DNA of 64,000 nt from positions 124,001-188,000 of the forward strand of contig DWWS01000018.1 in NCBI GenBank assembly GCA_019119595.1, in the 5' to 3' direction. The DNA comes from Candidatus Eisenbergiella merdavium. GTDB lineage: Bacteria > Bacillota > Clostridia > Lachnospirales > Lachnospiraceae. Under the pieces are notes generated by a model. It searched no databases, had not been told where the DNA came from, and saw nothing but the letters and a program-made list of their open reading frames with translations. The number at the start of each line of letters is the position of its first letter. Position 1 is the first letter of the stretch. Shown one piece after another: positions 26,412-36,697 of the stretch. The translations under genes were made by a program, and so were the position numbers.

Positions 26412-26458
26412 TCCTTCCGTTTCAAACCGGAAGCTTCACATGTGAATACTTAACCGGA

Positions 26459-26505
26459 AGAAAAGGGCAAGACCAACACACGGGGGGCTTGTCTTTTCTT
26501 TGTTT
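26459..26505 (+). terminator. Terminator of the HPr-like gene
   Basis: AGAAAAGGGCAAG pairs with CTTGTCTTTTCT and runs into CTTTGTTTT. A weaker hairpin (TTCCG/CGGAA) stands just behind the stop codon. Confidence 0.7.
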
Positions 26506-26514
26506 TGGCAATGA

Positions 26515-26649
26515 GCCGTGCATCCGAAAAGGAACAGGTTTCGAATGGGAAACGGGCCGCAGGTCCGCTTACCAGGCGGAACCTGTCCCTTTTTTGATAT
26601 GGGGCGAATGCCCCACAGTGTGAGGGCGGCTGCCCTCGAACGGCACGGC
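26515..26649. repeat. Four-helix junction-like repeat, copy 1
   Basis: A 135-base element with a closing stem GCCGTGC (26515-26521) / GCACGGC (26643-26649) that encloses three helices: a long one (26527-26540 with 26580-26593, 14 bp with one G-U), TGGGGC-GAAT-GCCCCA (26600-26615) and GAGGGC-GGCT-GCCCTC (26622-26637). A second copy with the same order and some shared sequence stands at 36698-36828. It lies between the HPr-like terminator and the end of thiI. No coding capacity. Whether it acts as RNA or DNA is unknown. Confidence 0.7.
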
Positions 26650-26678
26650 GGCCTTTCGCTTCTTTCCCGCTTCCTTCT

Positions 26679-27866
26679 CTACGCCTCCACCACGATCAGT
26701 TCCTTCGTATCCAGAGCCGTCTGCACCAGCTCGTCGATCTTTTCATCCAGATTCTGCTCGTGCCTGCGGATCACGTTCAGGTTCGGCTTGGTGACCGGAT
26801 GCTTTGCCACGAAAATGGTGCAGCAGTCCTCAAAGGGAAGGATTGAGGTTTCATAGGTATCGATCTTTTCGGAAATGTTGATGATCTCCTGCTTGTCCAT
26901 TCCGATCAGCGGACGATATACGGGCATATTGCAGACCTCGTTGGTCGCCGCAAGGGACTGCATGGTCTGGGAGGCCACCTGTCCGATGCTTTCTCCGGTG
27001 ATCAGTCCCAGGCATTCCGTATCCTCCGCAATTCTTTCCGCGATCCGCATCATATAGCGGCGCATGATGATCGTCAGCTCCTCATGCGGGCATTTTTCAT
27101 AAATATAAAGCTGGATATCGGTGAAATTGATCACATGCAGCCAGATGGGGCCGCTGTATCGGGCCACCTTCCGGGCCAGATCCACCACCTTCTGCTTTGC
27201 GCGGTCGCTGGTGTACGGAGGCGCATGAAAATAAACCGCGTCGATCTTCACGCCGCGCTTTGCGATCATCCAGCCCGCCACCGGGGAATCGATCCCGCCG
27301 GACAGAAGGAGCATGCCCTTGCCGTTGGTACCCACCGGCATGCCGCCGGGGCCGGGGATTTCAATGGAGTACACATAGATTTTTTCCCGGATCTCAATGT
27401 TCAGCATCACCTCCGGATGATGCACGTCCACCTTCATTTCCGGATAGGCATCCAGCAGTACGCCTCCGATCTCGCTGTTGACCTCCATGGATTCCATGGG
27501 GTAATCCTTTCTCGCCCTTCTGGTATTCACCTTGAAGGTGAGGTTCCGGTCCGGATAGGCTTCTCCCATATAGGAGGCGACCGCGCGGCAAAGACTTTCA
27601 AAGCCCTCGTCTTTCAGCTCGATCATCGGGCAGATCTGAGCGATGCCGAACACGGTCTTAAGCCCTTCAATCGTTTCCTCATAATCATAGCTTTCGGAAA
27701 GAACCTCCACATATACCCTGCCTCTGGTGCGCCGGACCGCAAATTCTCCCTCGCAGCCCTTCAGCGCATGGCGGATCTGGCGGACCAGCGCATCCTCAAA
27801 AATGCCCCGATTCCTTCCCTTCACGCCGATTTCCGCATATTTGATCAAAAAAGACCTGAATTCCAT
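26679..27866 (-). CDS. thiI: tRNA 4-thiouridine synthetase ThiI
   Basis: ThiI adenylates uridine 8 of tRNA and inserts sulfur; it can also feed thiazole synthesis. The 395 residues comprise a ferredoxin-like and THUMP domain (1-165) and the PP-loop ATPase with LLLSGGIDSPVAGW near residue 187. There is no rhodanese domain, as in Bacillus and most Firmicutes, where the partner desulfurase NifZ/IscS-like hands sulfur over directly. That partner lies just upstream (27959-29119), separated by a 62-base structured spacer. ATG at 27866 follows GAGGTTAGT. Confidence 0.97.
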   Translation of the reverse strand: MEFRSFLIKYAEIGVKGRNRGIFEDALVRQIRHALKGCEGEFAVRRTRGRVYVEVLSESYDYEETIEGLKTVFGIAQICPMIELKDEGFESLCRAVASYMGEAYPDRNLTFKVNTRRARKDYPMESMEVNSEIGGVLLDAYPEMKVDVHHPEVMLNIEIREKIYVYSIEIPGPGGMPVGTNGKGMLLLSGGIDSPVAGWMIAKRGVKIDAVYFHAPPYTSDRAKQKVVDLARKVARYSGPIWLHVINFTDIQLYIYEKCPHEELTIIMRRYMMRIAERIAEDTECLGLITGESIGQVASQTMQSLAATNEVCNMPVYRPLIGMDKQEIINISEKIDTYETSILPFEDCCTIFVAKHPVTKPNLNVIRRHEQNLDEKIDELVQTALDTKELIVVEA

Positions 27867-27890
27867 ACTAACCTCAATTCCTCTTTGCTC

Positions 27891-27952
27891 TCTGTCCGTT
27901 CAGACGGATGCGGGCGCTCCACGGCATCCCCGCTCCCGTCCGAATGGACAGA
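27891..27952. repeat. Long nested hairpin between desulfurase gene and thiI
   Basis: TCTGTCC (27891-27897) pairs with GGACAGA (27946-27952); after a symmetric internal loop GACGG pairs with CCGTC, and GCGGG with CCCGC forms the tip. It fills almost the whole spacer of the two co-directional genes and has no T-run, so it is more likely an mRNA stability or processing element than a terminator. Confidence 0.55.
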
Positions 27953-27958
27953 ATTTCT

Positions 27959-29119
27959 TTATCGTCTGGTAAATCTGCGCAGCATGGGAACCAGCTCATG
28001 CAGCGCGCGCAGCGTTTCGTCGATTTCCTCCTGGGTGGTAAAAATGGAGGTGCTGAAACGGAGCGTGGAGCTAAGGAGCTCCTGATCCAGCCCGATGGCG
28101 CGTAAGGTGGCGCTGCCTGCCGTCTCCGGCCGGTTGGAGGAGCAGGCGCTTCCTGCGGAAACATAGATTTCCCTGTCCTCCAGCGCATGCAGCAGCACCT
28201 CACTTCTCACGCCCCGGAAGGAAACGCTGATCACATGAGGAGCGCTGTCCCTTCCCGTCAGGCCGTTGACCTGAACATCCGGAAGCTGCGTAACGCCGTC
28301 GATGAAGCGCTGCTTCAGCTCGTAGAGTCTGGCCACATCCGCATCCAGGCCGGTATAGATCTCCTCCGCAGCCTTTGCGAGTCCCGCGATCCCAGGCACA
28401 TTTTCCGTGCCGGAACGCAGTCCCCGCTGCTGGCCGCCTCCGAAGATGATGGGATGGATCTTCACCCGGTCGTTTACATACAGAAGTCCCGTTCCCTTGG
28501 GGCCGTGAATCTTGTGGCCGCTTAGGGAGAGCATGTCAATTCCCATTTTTCTGGGAAGGATACGGAATTTTCCAAAGCCCTGCACCGCGTCCACGTGAAA
28601 CAGGGTGGACGGGTTTCTCCGCCGGATCATGACTCCCGCTTCTGCAATGGGCTGCAGGGAGCCGATCTCATTGTTGGTGTGCATGATGGACACCAGGATC
28701 GTATCCGGCCTAAGCGCCCGCTCCAGATCCGAAAGAGAGATCCTTCCCCATTCGTCCACGGGAAGATAAGTCACCTCAAAGCCCTGCTCCTCCAGATACT
28801 GCATGGTCTGCAGAATGGCAGGATGCTCGATGGATGTTGTGATCAGATGCCTTCCGGCGCGGCAGTTTTCAAACGCACAGCCGATCAGCGCCAGATTATC
28901 CGACTCTGTTCCGCCCGAAGTAAAGAAAAGCTCTTTTCCGTTCACCTTGAGGATCCTGGAAAAAACATCCTTGGCATAGCGAAGGTATTGCTCAGCCTGC
29001 ACTCCCTTCCTGTGCATACTGGATGGATTGCCATAGTCCAGACACATCACCTGCGTCATGAGTTCTGCGACACTGTCAAAGCATCTCGTTGTGGCTGAAT
29101 TATCCAGATAGCATTCCAT
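27959..29119 (-). CDS. Cysteine desulfurase (NifS/IscS family) paired with ThiI
   Basis: A pyridoxal-phosphate enzyme that takes sulfur from cysteine and passes it on as persulfide. The 386 residues start MECYLDNSATT and show TSGGTESDN, the PLP lysine in LSGHKIHGPKGTG, and the active cysteine in SAGSACSS on the short mobile loop. Position directly upstream of thiI makes it the likely sulfur donor for 4-thiouridine, like NifZ in Bacillus. The open frame extends 54 codons upstream of ATG 29119 into a hairpin-rich spacer without homology; GGGA stands before the chosen start, so the ribosome binding site is weak. Confidence 0.95.
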   Translation of the reverse strand: MECYLDNSATTRCFDSVAELMTQVMCLDYGNPSSMHRKGVQAEQYLRYAKDVFSRILKVNGKELFFTSGGTESDNLALIGCAFENCRAGRHLITTSIEHPAILQTMQYLEEQGFEVTYLPVDEWGRISLSDLERALRPDTILVSIMHTNNEIGSLQPIAEAGVMIRRRNPSTLFHVDAVQGFGKFRILPRKMGIDMLSLSGHKIHGPKGTGLLYVNDRVKIHPIIFGGGQQRGLRSGTENVPGIAGLAKAAEEIYTGLDADVARLYELKQRFIDGVTQLPDVQVNGLTGRDSAPHVISVSFRGVRSEVLLHALEDREIYVSAGSACSSNRPETAGSATLRAIGLDQELLSSTLRFSTSIFTTQEEIDETLRALHELVPMLRRFTRR

Positions 29120-29158
29120 GGTTTTTCCCAACTTTCTGTTTCTTAGTTGTATAAAATT

Positions 29159-29292
29159 GGTGCGCTGCGCACCACCCGCGCCGAGCGCGGCCGCCGCAGG
29201 CAGCAACGTCCTTTCGCGCGAGTGCGCATCCACAGCGGAGCGTTTTTTCCATGCGACAGGAAACTTTGTTTCCTGTCGCATGAAAAAGGCTC
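29159..29292. repeat. Hairpin cluster between rsmE and the desulfurase gene
   Basis: The spacer holds GGTGCGC/GCGCACC (29159-29173), a neighbouring CCGCGC/GCGCGG stem, and a very strong stem in which GAGC plus T-run and CATGCGACAGGAAAC (29251-29264 region) pairs with GTTTCCTGTCGCATG, A-run and GCTC, ending at 29292. The last is about 22 bp long around a three-base loop. It can serve as a terminator of rsmE in the minus direction, although no long T-run follows. Confidence 0.55.
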
Positions 29293-29319
29293 ACCCCTCT
29301 CGGGAATCCGCCTGCTTTA

Positions 29320-30168
29320 TTATATGGCGGATTCCCCGCCTCCGTTCTCTGCCGGTTCCGCAGGGTCCGCTGATTCCGCCGACTCTGTCTCCGTTCCTGC
29401 GGCCTCCATTCCTGCCTCCTCCGTTCCCGCATCCTCCAGCCGGTACATCAGCCATGCGAGGACGGTGAAGCCCGCCGTTTCCGTGCGCAGGATCCTTTTT
29501 CCCAGGGTGATGGGCGTAAAGCCGGCCTTTACGGCCTCCTCCACCTCGGAATCCTCAAAGCCGCCCTCCGGCCCGATGAAAACAGCGATGCTCTGTCCTG
29601 CCTTCACTCCGTCCACCAGCCTTCTGGTCTGCTCCATCCCCTCCGCCAGCTCGTATGGAAAGAGCTTCACGTCCATATCCGCCGCGAAGGAAACGGCCTC
29701 CTTCATGCTCATCACAGGGTGAACCTGCGGGATGATCCGACGCTTGCTCTGCTTTGCCGCGGCTTCCGCGATCTGCTGCCAGCGGGCCAGCTTATTTTTT
29801 TCCTTTTTTGCGTCCAGCTTCACCACGCAGCGCTTTGCCGCGACGGGAACCACAGCCCAGGCTCCCAGCTCCACCGCCTTCTGGATCACCAGCTCCATCT
29901 TGTCCGCCTTGGGAAGACACTGAAACAGCCAGATCCGGGCCGGAAGCTCCAGCCCCTCCTCCTTGATGAAGCGAAGGCTGCAGAGGATCTCATCCTCCTC
30001 CAGGCTCTCAATCCCGCAGCGATATTCCCTTCCGTCCGCGCCGTTGCTGACGGATATCTCCTCGCCGGGTTTCATGCGCAGCACATTTTTGATGTGGTTC
30101 ACATCGCTTCCCGTGATGCGGATCGTTTTTCCCTGTATCTGTTCGGGTTGTACAAAAAACTGGTACAT
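29320..30168 (-). CDS. rsmE: 16S rRNA m3U1498 methyltransferase RsmE
   Basis: A SPOUT-fold enzyme that methylates U1498 of 16S rRNA. The 282-residue product opens MYQFFVQPEQIQGKTIRITG, has the PUA-like start domain, and carries the knot motifs VAAKRCVVKLD, VFIGPEGGFEDSEVE and ITLGKRILRTETA. After the conserved end (AWLMYRLED) there is an extra tail of about 38 residues made almost only of Ala, Glu, Gly, Ser and Thr, which is unusual for RsmE. ATG at 30168 lies behind CAGGAGGCGGC. An in-frame ATG 27 codons upstream has a GGAATGGAG leader motif but no homology after it. It belongs to the hrcA operon order. Confidence 0.95.
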   Translation of the reverse strand: MYQFFVQPEQIQGKTIRITGSDVNHIKNVLRMKPGEEISVSNGADGREYRCGIESLEEDEILCSLRFIKEEGLELPARIWLFQCLPKADKMELVIQKAVELGAWAVVPVAAKRCVVKLDAKKEKNKLARWQQIAEAAAKQSKRRIIPQVHPVMSMKEAVSFAADMDVKLFPYELAEGMEQTRRLVDGVKAGQSIAVFIGPEGGFEDSEVEEAVKAGFTPITLGKRILRTETAGFTVLAWLMYRLEDAGTEEAGMEAAGTETESAESADPAEPAENGGGESAI

Positions 30169-30255
30169 GCCGCCTCCTGATATCTGAACGCCGTTTTCGG
30201 ATGCCTGCCTCGTTTCAGACATCTGCCCCGTTCCGGGCTTTGACTCCATTCCGGG

Positions 30256-31248
30256 TCAGGCGACGGGCTTTCTGGCGGTGATGCCGACCCATTCGCCCTG
30301 ATGATTCACTTCCAGAAGCTCAAGGCCCGCCGCCTGCACCGCTTCCTTTACCACATTCTCTTTATCGTCAATGATGCCGGAAAGGATATAGATGGCTCCC
30401 GGCTTCATCTGCGCTGTCACCACGGGCGTGAGGGCGGTCAGCACCTCCGCCAGGATGTTTGCTGCGACGATATCATAACAGCCGTAGCCCACCTGATCCT
30501 GCACCTCTTTTTCCGTGATCAGGTTGCCGATCAGCATGGTGAAGCTTTCCGGATCGATGCCGTTTGCGCTGAGATTGTCCTGCACGGCATCCACCGCACA
30601 GGGATCCAGATCCGTGCCAACCACCTTTTTCGCGCCGAACATGAGGGCCAGGATCCCCAGGATCCCGCTTCCGGTTCCCACATCCAGCATGACCGTCTCC
30701 GGCGTCACATATTTTTTCAGCTGCCGGATGCACAGCTGGGTGGTCTCGTGCATGCCGGTTCCGAAGGCGGTGCCCGGATCGATGTGCAGGATCATTTTAT
30801 CCCGATCCTTCTCCTCCACTTCCTCCCAGGAAGGGATGACCAGCAGATCGTCGATATAAAACTGGTGAAAATACTGCTTCCAGTTATTGATCCAGTCGAC
30901 ATCCTCCGTCTCGTCCACGCTGATGCTTCCTTCTCCGATCTCGCAGAAGGCGCGCAGTCCCTCCAGCTCCTCCTTCACGGAAGCGAGGACGGCCTCCTGC
31001 GTGGTTTCCTCTCCGTTTACGAGAAGCTTCCCGTCCTCGTTCTCCTCCACGAAAAAGCTGAGATAAGCGATTCCGTCGTCCTCCGGCCCCTCCGGCAGGA
31101 TGTCCACGAACATCTGCTCCTTCTCCGCGGCGGTGAGGGGGACTCTGTCCTCGATCTGCGCGCCCTCCAGCCCGATGTCGTAAAGGGTGCTGATGATGAT
31201 ATCCTCCGCCTCCGTAACCGTTTTGATCTTAAATTTCTTCCATTTCAT
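30256..31248 (-). CDS. prmA: Ribosomal protein L11 methyltransferase PrmA
   Basis: Methylates lysines and the amino end of ribosomal protein L11. The 330 residues contain the PrmA amino-terminal substrate-binding domain, the AdoMet motif DVGTGSGILGILALMFGA near residue 192, the second motif VGTDLDPCAV and the catalytic-region NILAEVL. Position between dnaJ and rsmE is the classic Firmicutes arrangement. The ribosome binding site is weak. The 287-base spacer towards dnaJ (31249-31535) contains the dnaJ terminator and nothing else recognisable. Confidence 0.96.
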   Translation of the reverse strand: MKWKKFKIKTVTEAEDIIISTLYDIGLEGAQIEDRVPLTAAEKEQMFVDILPEGPEDDGIAYLSFFVEENEDGKLLVNGEETTQEAVLASVKEELEGLRAFCEIGEGSISVDETEDVDWINNWKQYFHQFYIDDLLVIPSWEEVEEKDRDKMILHIDPGTAFGTGMHETTQLCIRQLKKYVTPETVMLDVGTGSGILGILALMFGAKKVVGTDLDPCAVDAVQDNLSANGIDPESFTMLIGNLITEKEVQDQVGYGCYDIVAANILAEVLTALTPVVTAQMKPGAIYILSGIIDDKENVVKEAVQAAGLELLEVNHQGEWVGITARKPVA

Positions 31249-31468
31249 GACTGCTGCCGGCTCCTTTGCCTTTTTTCGTTCCGCGATCCGTTTTCTCCGC
31301 GACGGGGTGCCCGCACTCCGGCCGCTCTCTTATCGGTTTTTAATTGTAGCATAAGGGAAGGGATATCACAAGCCCTGCGCGGTTTCGGCTTTAACGTCCA
31401 AAAAGGCAAGGGCACATCTGCATCATGTTCTTACGCCGCAGACAGCAGGTGTTTGCGGCCGGCCCGTG

Positions 31469-31516
31469 AACAAACAAGGCCGGAACCGGCGCAGCTCACC
31501 TGCATCGGTTCCGGCC
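31469..31516 (-). terminator. Terminator behind dnaJ
   Basis: GGCCGGAACCG pairs perfectly with CGGTTCCGGCC (11 bp, loop of about 17 bases) and is followed on the minus strand by TTGTTTGTT. It closes the hrcA-grpE-dnaK-dnaJ unit, so prmA and rsmE may depend on readthrough or their own promoter. Confidence 0.75.
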
Positions 31517-31535
31517 GCCCGCACAGTCTGCACGG

Positions 31536-32720
31536 CTATTTCCAGAAGCCTCTTTTCTTCTTGCCTTCCTTTTCCTTCTCTCTTCCCTCGGGAGCCTCGC
31601 CCATCATGCGCTTCGCCGCGTTCAGGCTGTCTCCGCTGGCCTCGTCGAATTTTCTCAGAAGCTCCTTCGCCTCTCCGGAAAGCCGGTCGGGAACCTGAAC
31701 CACAAGGGTCACATAGTGATCGCCGCGCACATCCTTGTTGCGCAGGTTGGGAACGCCCTTGCCCTTCAGGCGCACCTTGGTATCCGTCTGGGTACCGGGC
31801 TTCACGTCGTAGACCACCTTGCCGTCCACGGTATCGATCAGCACCTCGCCGCCCAGAGCGGCAACCGCGAAGGATACGGGAACCGTGGAGAAGATGTTGT
31901 AATCCTGGCGCTGGAAAATGGGATGGCGTCCCACGATGACCTCAACCAGCACGTCGCCTCTGGGGCCGCCGTTCACGCCGGGCTCGCCCTGCCCTGCGAG
32001 ACGCTTGCACTGGCCGTTGTCGATTCCGGCGGGGATATCCACCTCGAACCGTTTGCGCATGGGCACATATCCGCTTCCATGGCAGTCCGCGCATTTCTCC
32101 TTGATCACCTTGCCGGTACCGTTACAGTCCGGACAGGTCTGTACGTTTCTCACCGTGCCGAAGAAGGACTGCTGGGTGAATACCACCTGGCCCTTGCCGC
32201 CGCACTTGGAGCAGGTGACCGGCTGGGTGCCGGGCTTCGCGCCGGTGCCGTGACAGGTCTTGCACTCCTCCTTCACGTTCAGCTCGATGGTCTTGGTGGT
32301 GCCGAACACCGCCTCTTCAAAGGTAATATGGACGCTGGTGCGCAGGTTCGCGCCCTTCATTGGCGCATTTCCCGCTCGTCCCCCTCTCCGGGAGCCGCCG
32401 CCGAAGAAATCGCCGAATATGTCGCCAAAAATATCGCCAAAATCAGCGCTGCTGAAATCAAACCCGCCGAAGCCGCCGCCCGCGCTGCCGTCAAACGCGG
32501 CATGGCCAAACTGGTCATACTGACGTCTCTTTTCCGGATCGCTCAGAACGGCGTAGGCTTCGGAGGCTTCCTTAAATTTCTTTTCAGCCTCCTTGTCTCC
32601 GGGATTGGTGTCAGGATGGTATTTTTTGGCGAGGACTCTGTATGCTTTTTTCAATGCGGCCTCATCGGCATTTTTATCGACGCCGAGGACCTCATAATAA
32701 TCTCTTTTCTGTTCCGCCAT
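31536..32720 (-). CDS. dnaJ: Chaperone DnaJ
   Basis: Co-chaperone that delivers clients to DnaK and stimulates its ATPase. The 394 residues contain the J domain with HPD (YHPDTNPGD), a Gly/Phe-rich linker ([20 protein letters not shown]), four CxxCxGxG zinc repeats ([32 protein letters not shown]) and the two carboxy-terminal client-binding domains. ATG at 32720 follows GGAGGATTGAAATAA. It is the last gene of the CIRCE-controlled unit; a stem-loop lies between dnaK and dnaJ. Confidence 0.98.
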   Translation of the reverse strand: MAEQKRDYYEVLGVDKNADEAALKKAYRVLAKKYHPDTNPGDKEAEKKFKEASEAYAVLSDPEKRRQYDQFGHAAFDGSAGGGFGGFDFSSADFGDIFGDIFGDFFGGGSRRGGRAGNAPMKGANLRTSVHITFEEAVFGTTKTIELNVKEECKTCHGTGAKPGTQPVTCSKCGGKGQVVFTQQSFFGTVRNVQTCPDCNGTGKVIKEKCADCHGSGYVPMRKRFEVDIPAGIDNGQCKRLAGQGEPGVNGGPRGDVLVEVIVGRHPIFQRQDYNIFSTVPVSFAVAALGGEVLIDTVDGKVVYDVKPGTQTDTKVRLKGKGVPNLRNKDVRGDHYVTLVVQVPDRLSGEAKELLRKFDEASGDSLNAAKRMMGEAPEGREKEKEGKKKRGFWK

Positions 32721-32751
32721 TTATTTCAATCCTCCAAAGCTTTTCGACACA

Positions 32752-32783
32752 ACACCAAGGGACACGGCAGTGCCCCCTGGTGT
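32752..32783 (-). other. Stem-loop between dnaK and dnaJ
   Basis: ACACCAAGGG and its partner CCCCCTGGTGT (plus strand) form a 10-11 bp stem extended by CAC/GTG. No T-run follows. Such intercistronic stems in heat-shock operons often mark processing sites that lower dnaJ relative to dnaK; that role is inference here. Confidence 0.5.
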
Positions 32784-32840
32784 CTGTAATTCTGTCTTTT
32801 CTTTCTTAAGGATACCGCACCTTGCGGGCCATCCGTTATT

Positions 32841-34754
<1,914 letters not shown>

Positions 34755-34787
34755 TTATGGACTTTCGTCCGGTTTTAACTGATACTG

Positions 34788-35501
34788 TTAATTTGCAACC
34801 TTAACCATGCTGTGCCTTACCACAGAGTCATGGTATGTGTATCCCTTCTGGAATTCCTCCGCCACGATATTCTCACCGAAGCTCTCATCCTCGATATGCA
34901 TCACCGCATTATGAAAATTAGGATCAAATTCCTGACCTACAGCCTCTATGGGCTTAACGCCCATATTATCCAGCTCGGTCAAAAGCTGTTTATATACCTT
35001 GTTCATCCCTTCTACGAAGGCGCTTCCCTTTTCTTCCTCCGGGACGGCTGCCAGACCTCTTTCGAAGTTGTCAACCACAGGAAGGATCTTCTCGATCACG
35101 CTCTTCGCTCCGGTCTCGAACATTGCTGCCTTTTCCTTATCGGTGCGCTTCCGGAAATTCTCGAATTCCGCCATCTGGCGCTTCACCCGGTCCTCAAGCT
35201 CATCGATCTTCGTTTTCAGGGCATCTTCCTTCTTATCCTTTTTCTTTTTCCGGAAAAAGCCCTCCTTCACGCTGCCGGATGCATCCGCGTCTCCGCCTTC
35301 AGCCGTCTCATCGGCTTCCCCGGAAGCGTCGGCCTCTTCCTGTCCGGCCTCTCCTGCTTCCTCCTCAGGCGTGCCGTCCCCGGCCTCCTTCAGATTTCCG
35401 TCTTCTACGGGGATCTCAACGCCTTCCCCATCGCCCGCCTGGGCTTCAGAGGCGGTATCCAGCTCCTCTTCAGTATTTCTGTTATCCATATTTTCCATCA
35501 T
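34788..35501 (-). CDS. grpE: Nucleotide exchange factor GrpE
   Basis: Releases ADP from DnaK. The 237-residue protein has a long acidic low-complexity amino end (residues 1-75, rich in Glu, Ala, Gly), a basic patch (FFRKKKKDKKED), the coiled coil KIDELEDRVKRQMAEFENFRKRTDKEK, and the beta-wing domain ending GYTYHDSVVRHSMVKVAN. The acidic extension is longer than usual. Lies between hrcA and dnaK. Confidence 0.96.
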   Translation of the reverse strand: MMENMDNRNTEEELDTASEAQAGDGEGVEIPVEDGNLKEAGDGTPEEEAGEAGQEEADASGEADETAEGGDADASGSVKEGFFRKKKKDKKEDALKTKIDELEDRVKRQMAEFENFRKRTDKEKAAMFETGAKSVIEKILPVVDNFERGLAAVPEEEKGSAFVEGMNKVYKQLLTELDNMGVKPIEAVGQEFDPNFHNAVMHIEDESFGENIVAEEFQKGYTYHDSVVRHSMVKVAN

Positions 35502-35545
35502 TCAGCTTCACTCCATTCCGTGCGTCCGGCAAGCCGTCCGCCGTT

Positions 35546-36583
35546 CTATGTCTTTTTATAAAGGGTCTCCAGCTGGTTCATCAGATTCTTCAGGATCCCG
35601 ACCACCTTGTCGTAATCCATCCGCTTCGGCCCGATGATTCCGACCGTTCCCTTCATGCCTTCTCCCAGCTCATAGGTTGCCGTGACCACGCTGCAGTCCC
35701 GCATGGTCTGCACGGGCGATTCGTTTCCGATGTAGACCTGGATCCCGGTACTGTTCTCATCAGCAAGTGTTTCCTGTACGATCTGATTTAATGCCTTTTT
35801 TTCCTCAAACGCATTGATCAGCTCACCGGCTCTTTCCTTATCCGCGAGCTCCGGATACTTCAGGATGTTGTTCGTACCGCTGGTATAGATCTCAAGATCC
35901 TCGTCGGCCTGTATGGCCTCCGCGACCGCGTCGATGATCTCACCCACCATCACGCTGTGGATCCCGGCCTGCTGCTTCATGTTGGCGATCATCCCGAGAT
36001 TGATCTCATCCAGGGATTTTCCGTTTAAGTGCGTGTTCAGCAGGATGTTCAGCTTCAGCATCGTTTCCTGATCCGGCGCCTGTTCCACGCGGAGCATCGT
36101 GTTCTTGATCACGTTGCCCTCCACCACGATCACCGCCAGGACCTGATGCTCATCCACTCTGGACAGCTGGATGAATTTCAGCTTGTTTCCATGATAAAGC
36201 GGCGATGAGATCATTGCCGCGTAATTCGTATTGGCTGCCAGGAACTTCGCCACATGCTGAAGAAGGTTCTCCATCTTGTCTTCCTTCTCCACCAGCAGCT
36301 CCTTGAGGTCATCCACCTCCCGGTCCTTCTCCTCCAGCATACTGTCCACATACAGACGGTAGCCCTTATCCGAAGGAATACGCCCGGCAGAGGTATGGGG
36401 CTGGATGATGTACCCAAGCTCCTCCAGATCCGCCATCTCATTCCTGATCGTGGCCGAACTCAGATTCAGATCCGTGTACTTGGAAATCGTCCTGCTTCCC
36501 ACCGGCTCCCCCGTTTCCAGGTAATTCCGAATGACTGCGTGCAGGATCTTCAATTTACGCTCATCCAATTTTCCGTCCGTCAA
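35546..36583 (-). CDS. hrcA: Heat-inducible transcription repressor HrcA
   Basis: HrcA binds CIRCE and represses class I heat-shock genes; GroEL keeps it active. The 345-residue product has the winged helix DERKLKILHAVIRNYLETGEPVGSRTISKY, SSATIRNEMADLEELGYI and PHTSAGRIPSDKGYR, then the GAF-like and dimerisation domains. I place the start at TTG 36583, five bases behind GGGGTGAG. The open frame reaches further up into the CIRCE element itself, which argues against a longer protein. First gene of the hrcA-grpE-dnaK-dnaJ unit. Confidence 0.96.
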   Translation of the reverse strand: MTDGKLDERKLKILHAVIRNYLETGEPVGSRTISKYTDLNLSSATIRNEMADLEELGYIIQPHTSAGRIPSDKGYRLYVDSMLEEKDREVDDLKELLVEKEDKMENLLQHVAKFLAANTNYAAMISSPLYHGNKLKFIQLSRVDEHQVLAVIVVEGNVIKNTMLRVEQAPDQETMLKLNILLNTHLNGKSLDEINLGMIANMKQQAGIHSVMVGEIIDAVAEAIQADEDLEIYTSGTNNILKYPELADKERAGELINAFEEKKALNQIVQETLADENSTGIQVYIGNESPVQTMRDCSVVTATYELGEGMKGTVGIIGPKRMDYDKVVGILKNLMNQLETLYKKT

Positions 36584-36605
36584 ACTCTCACCCCATTTCG
36601 GGCTG

Positions 36606-36632
36606 TTAGCACTCAACCAACCAGAGTGCTAA
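36606..36632 (-). promoter_or_regulatory. CIRCE operator
   Basis: Perfect consensus TTAGCACTC-N9-GAGTGCTAA, 23 bases upstream of the hrcA start and about 15 bases downstream of the -10 box. It is the binding site of HrcA, giving autoregulation of the operon. Confidence 0.98.
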
Positions 36633-36646
36633 CACCTTCTGAACAT

Positions 36647-36676
36647 ACATTATCACTTCTCCTACCCGTTGTCAAC
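36647..36676 (-). promoter_or_regulatory. Sigma-A promoter of the hrcA operon
   Basis: TTGACA (36671-36676) is a perfect -35 box; TAATGT (36647-36652) follows after 17 bases and has a TG extension. The CIRCE element lies just downstream. Confidence 0.85.
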
Positions 36677-36697
36677 GGATTTTTTATTTTTTCTACG

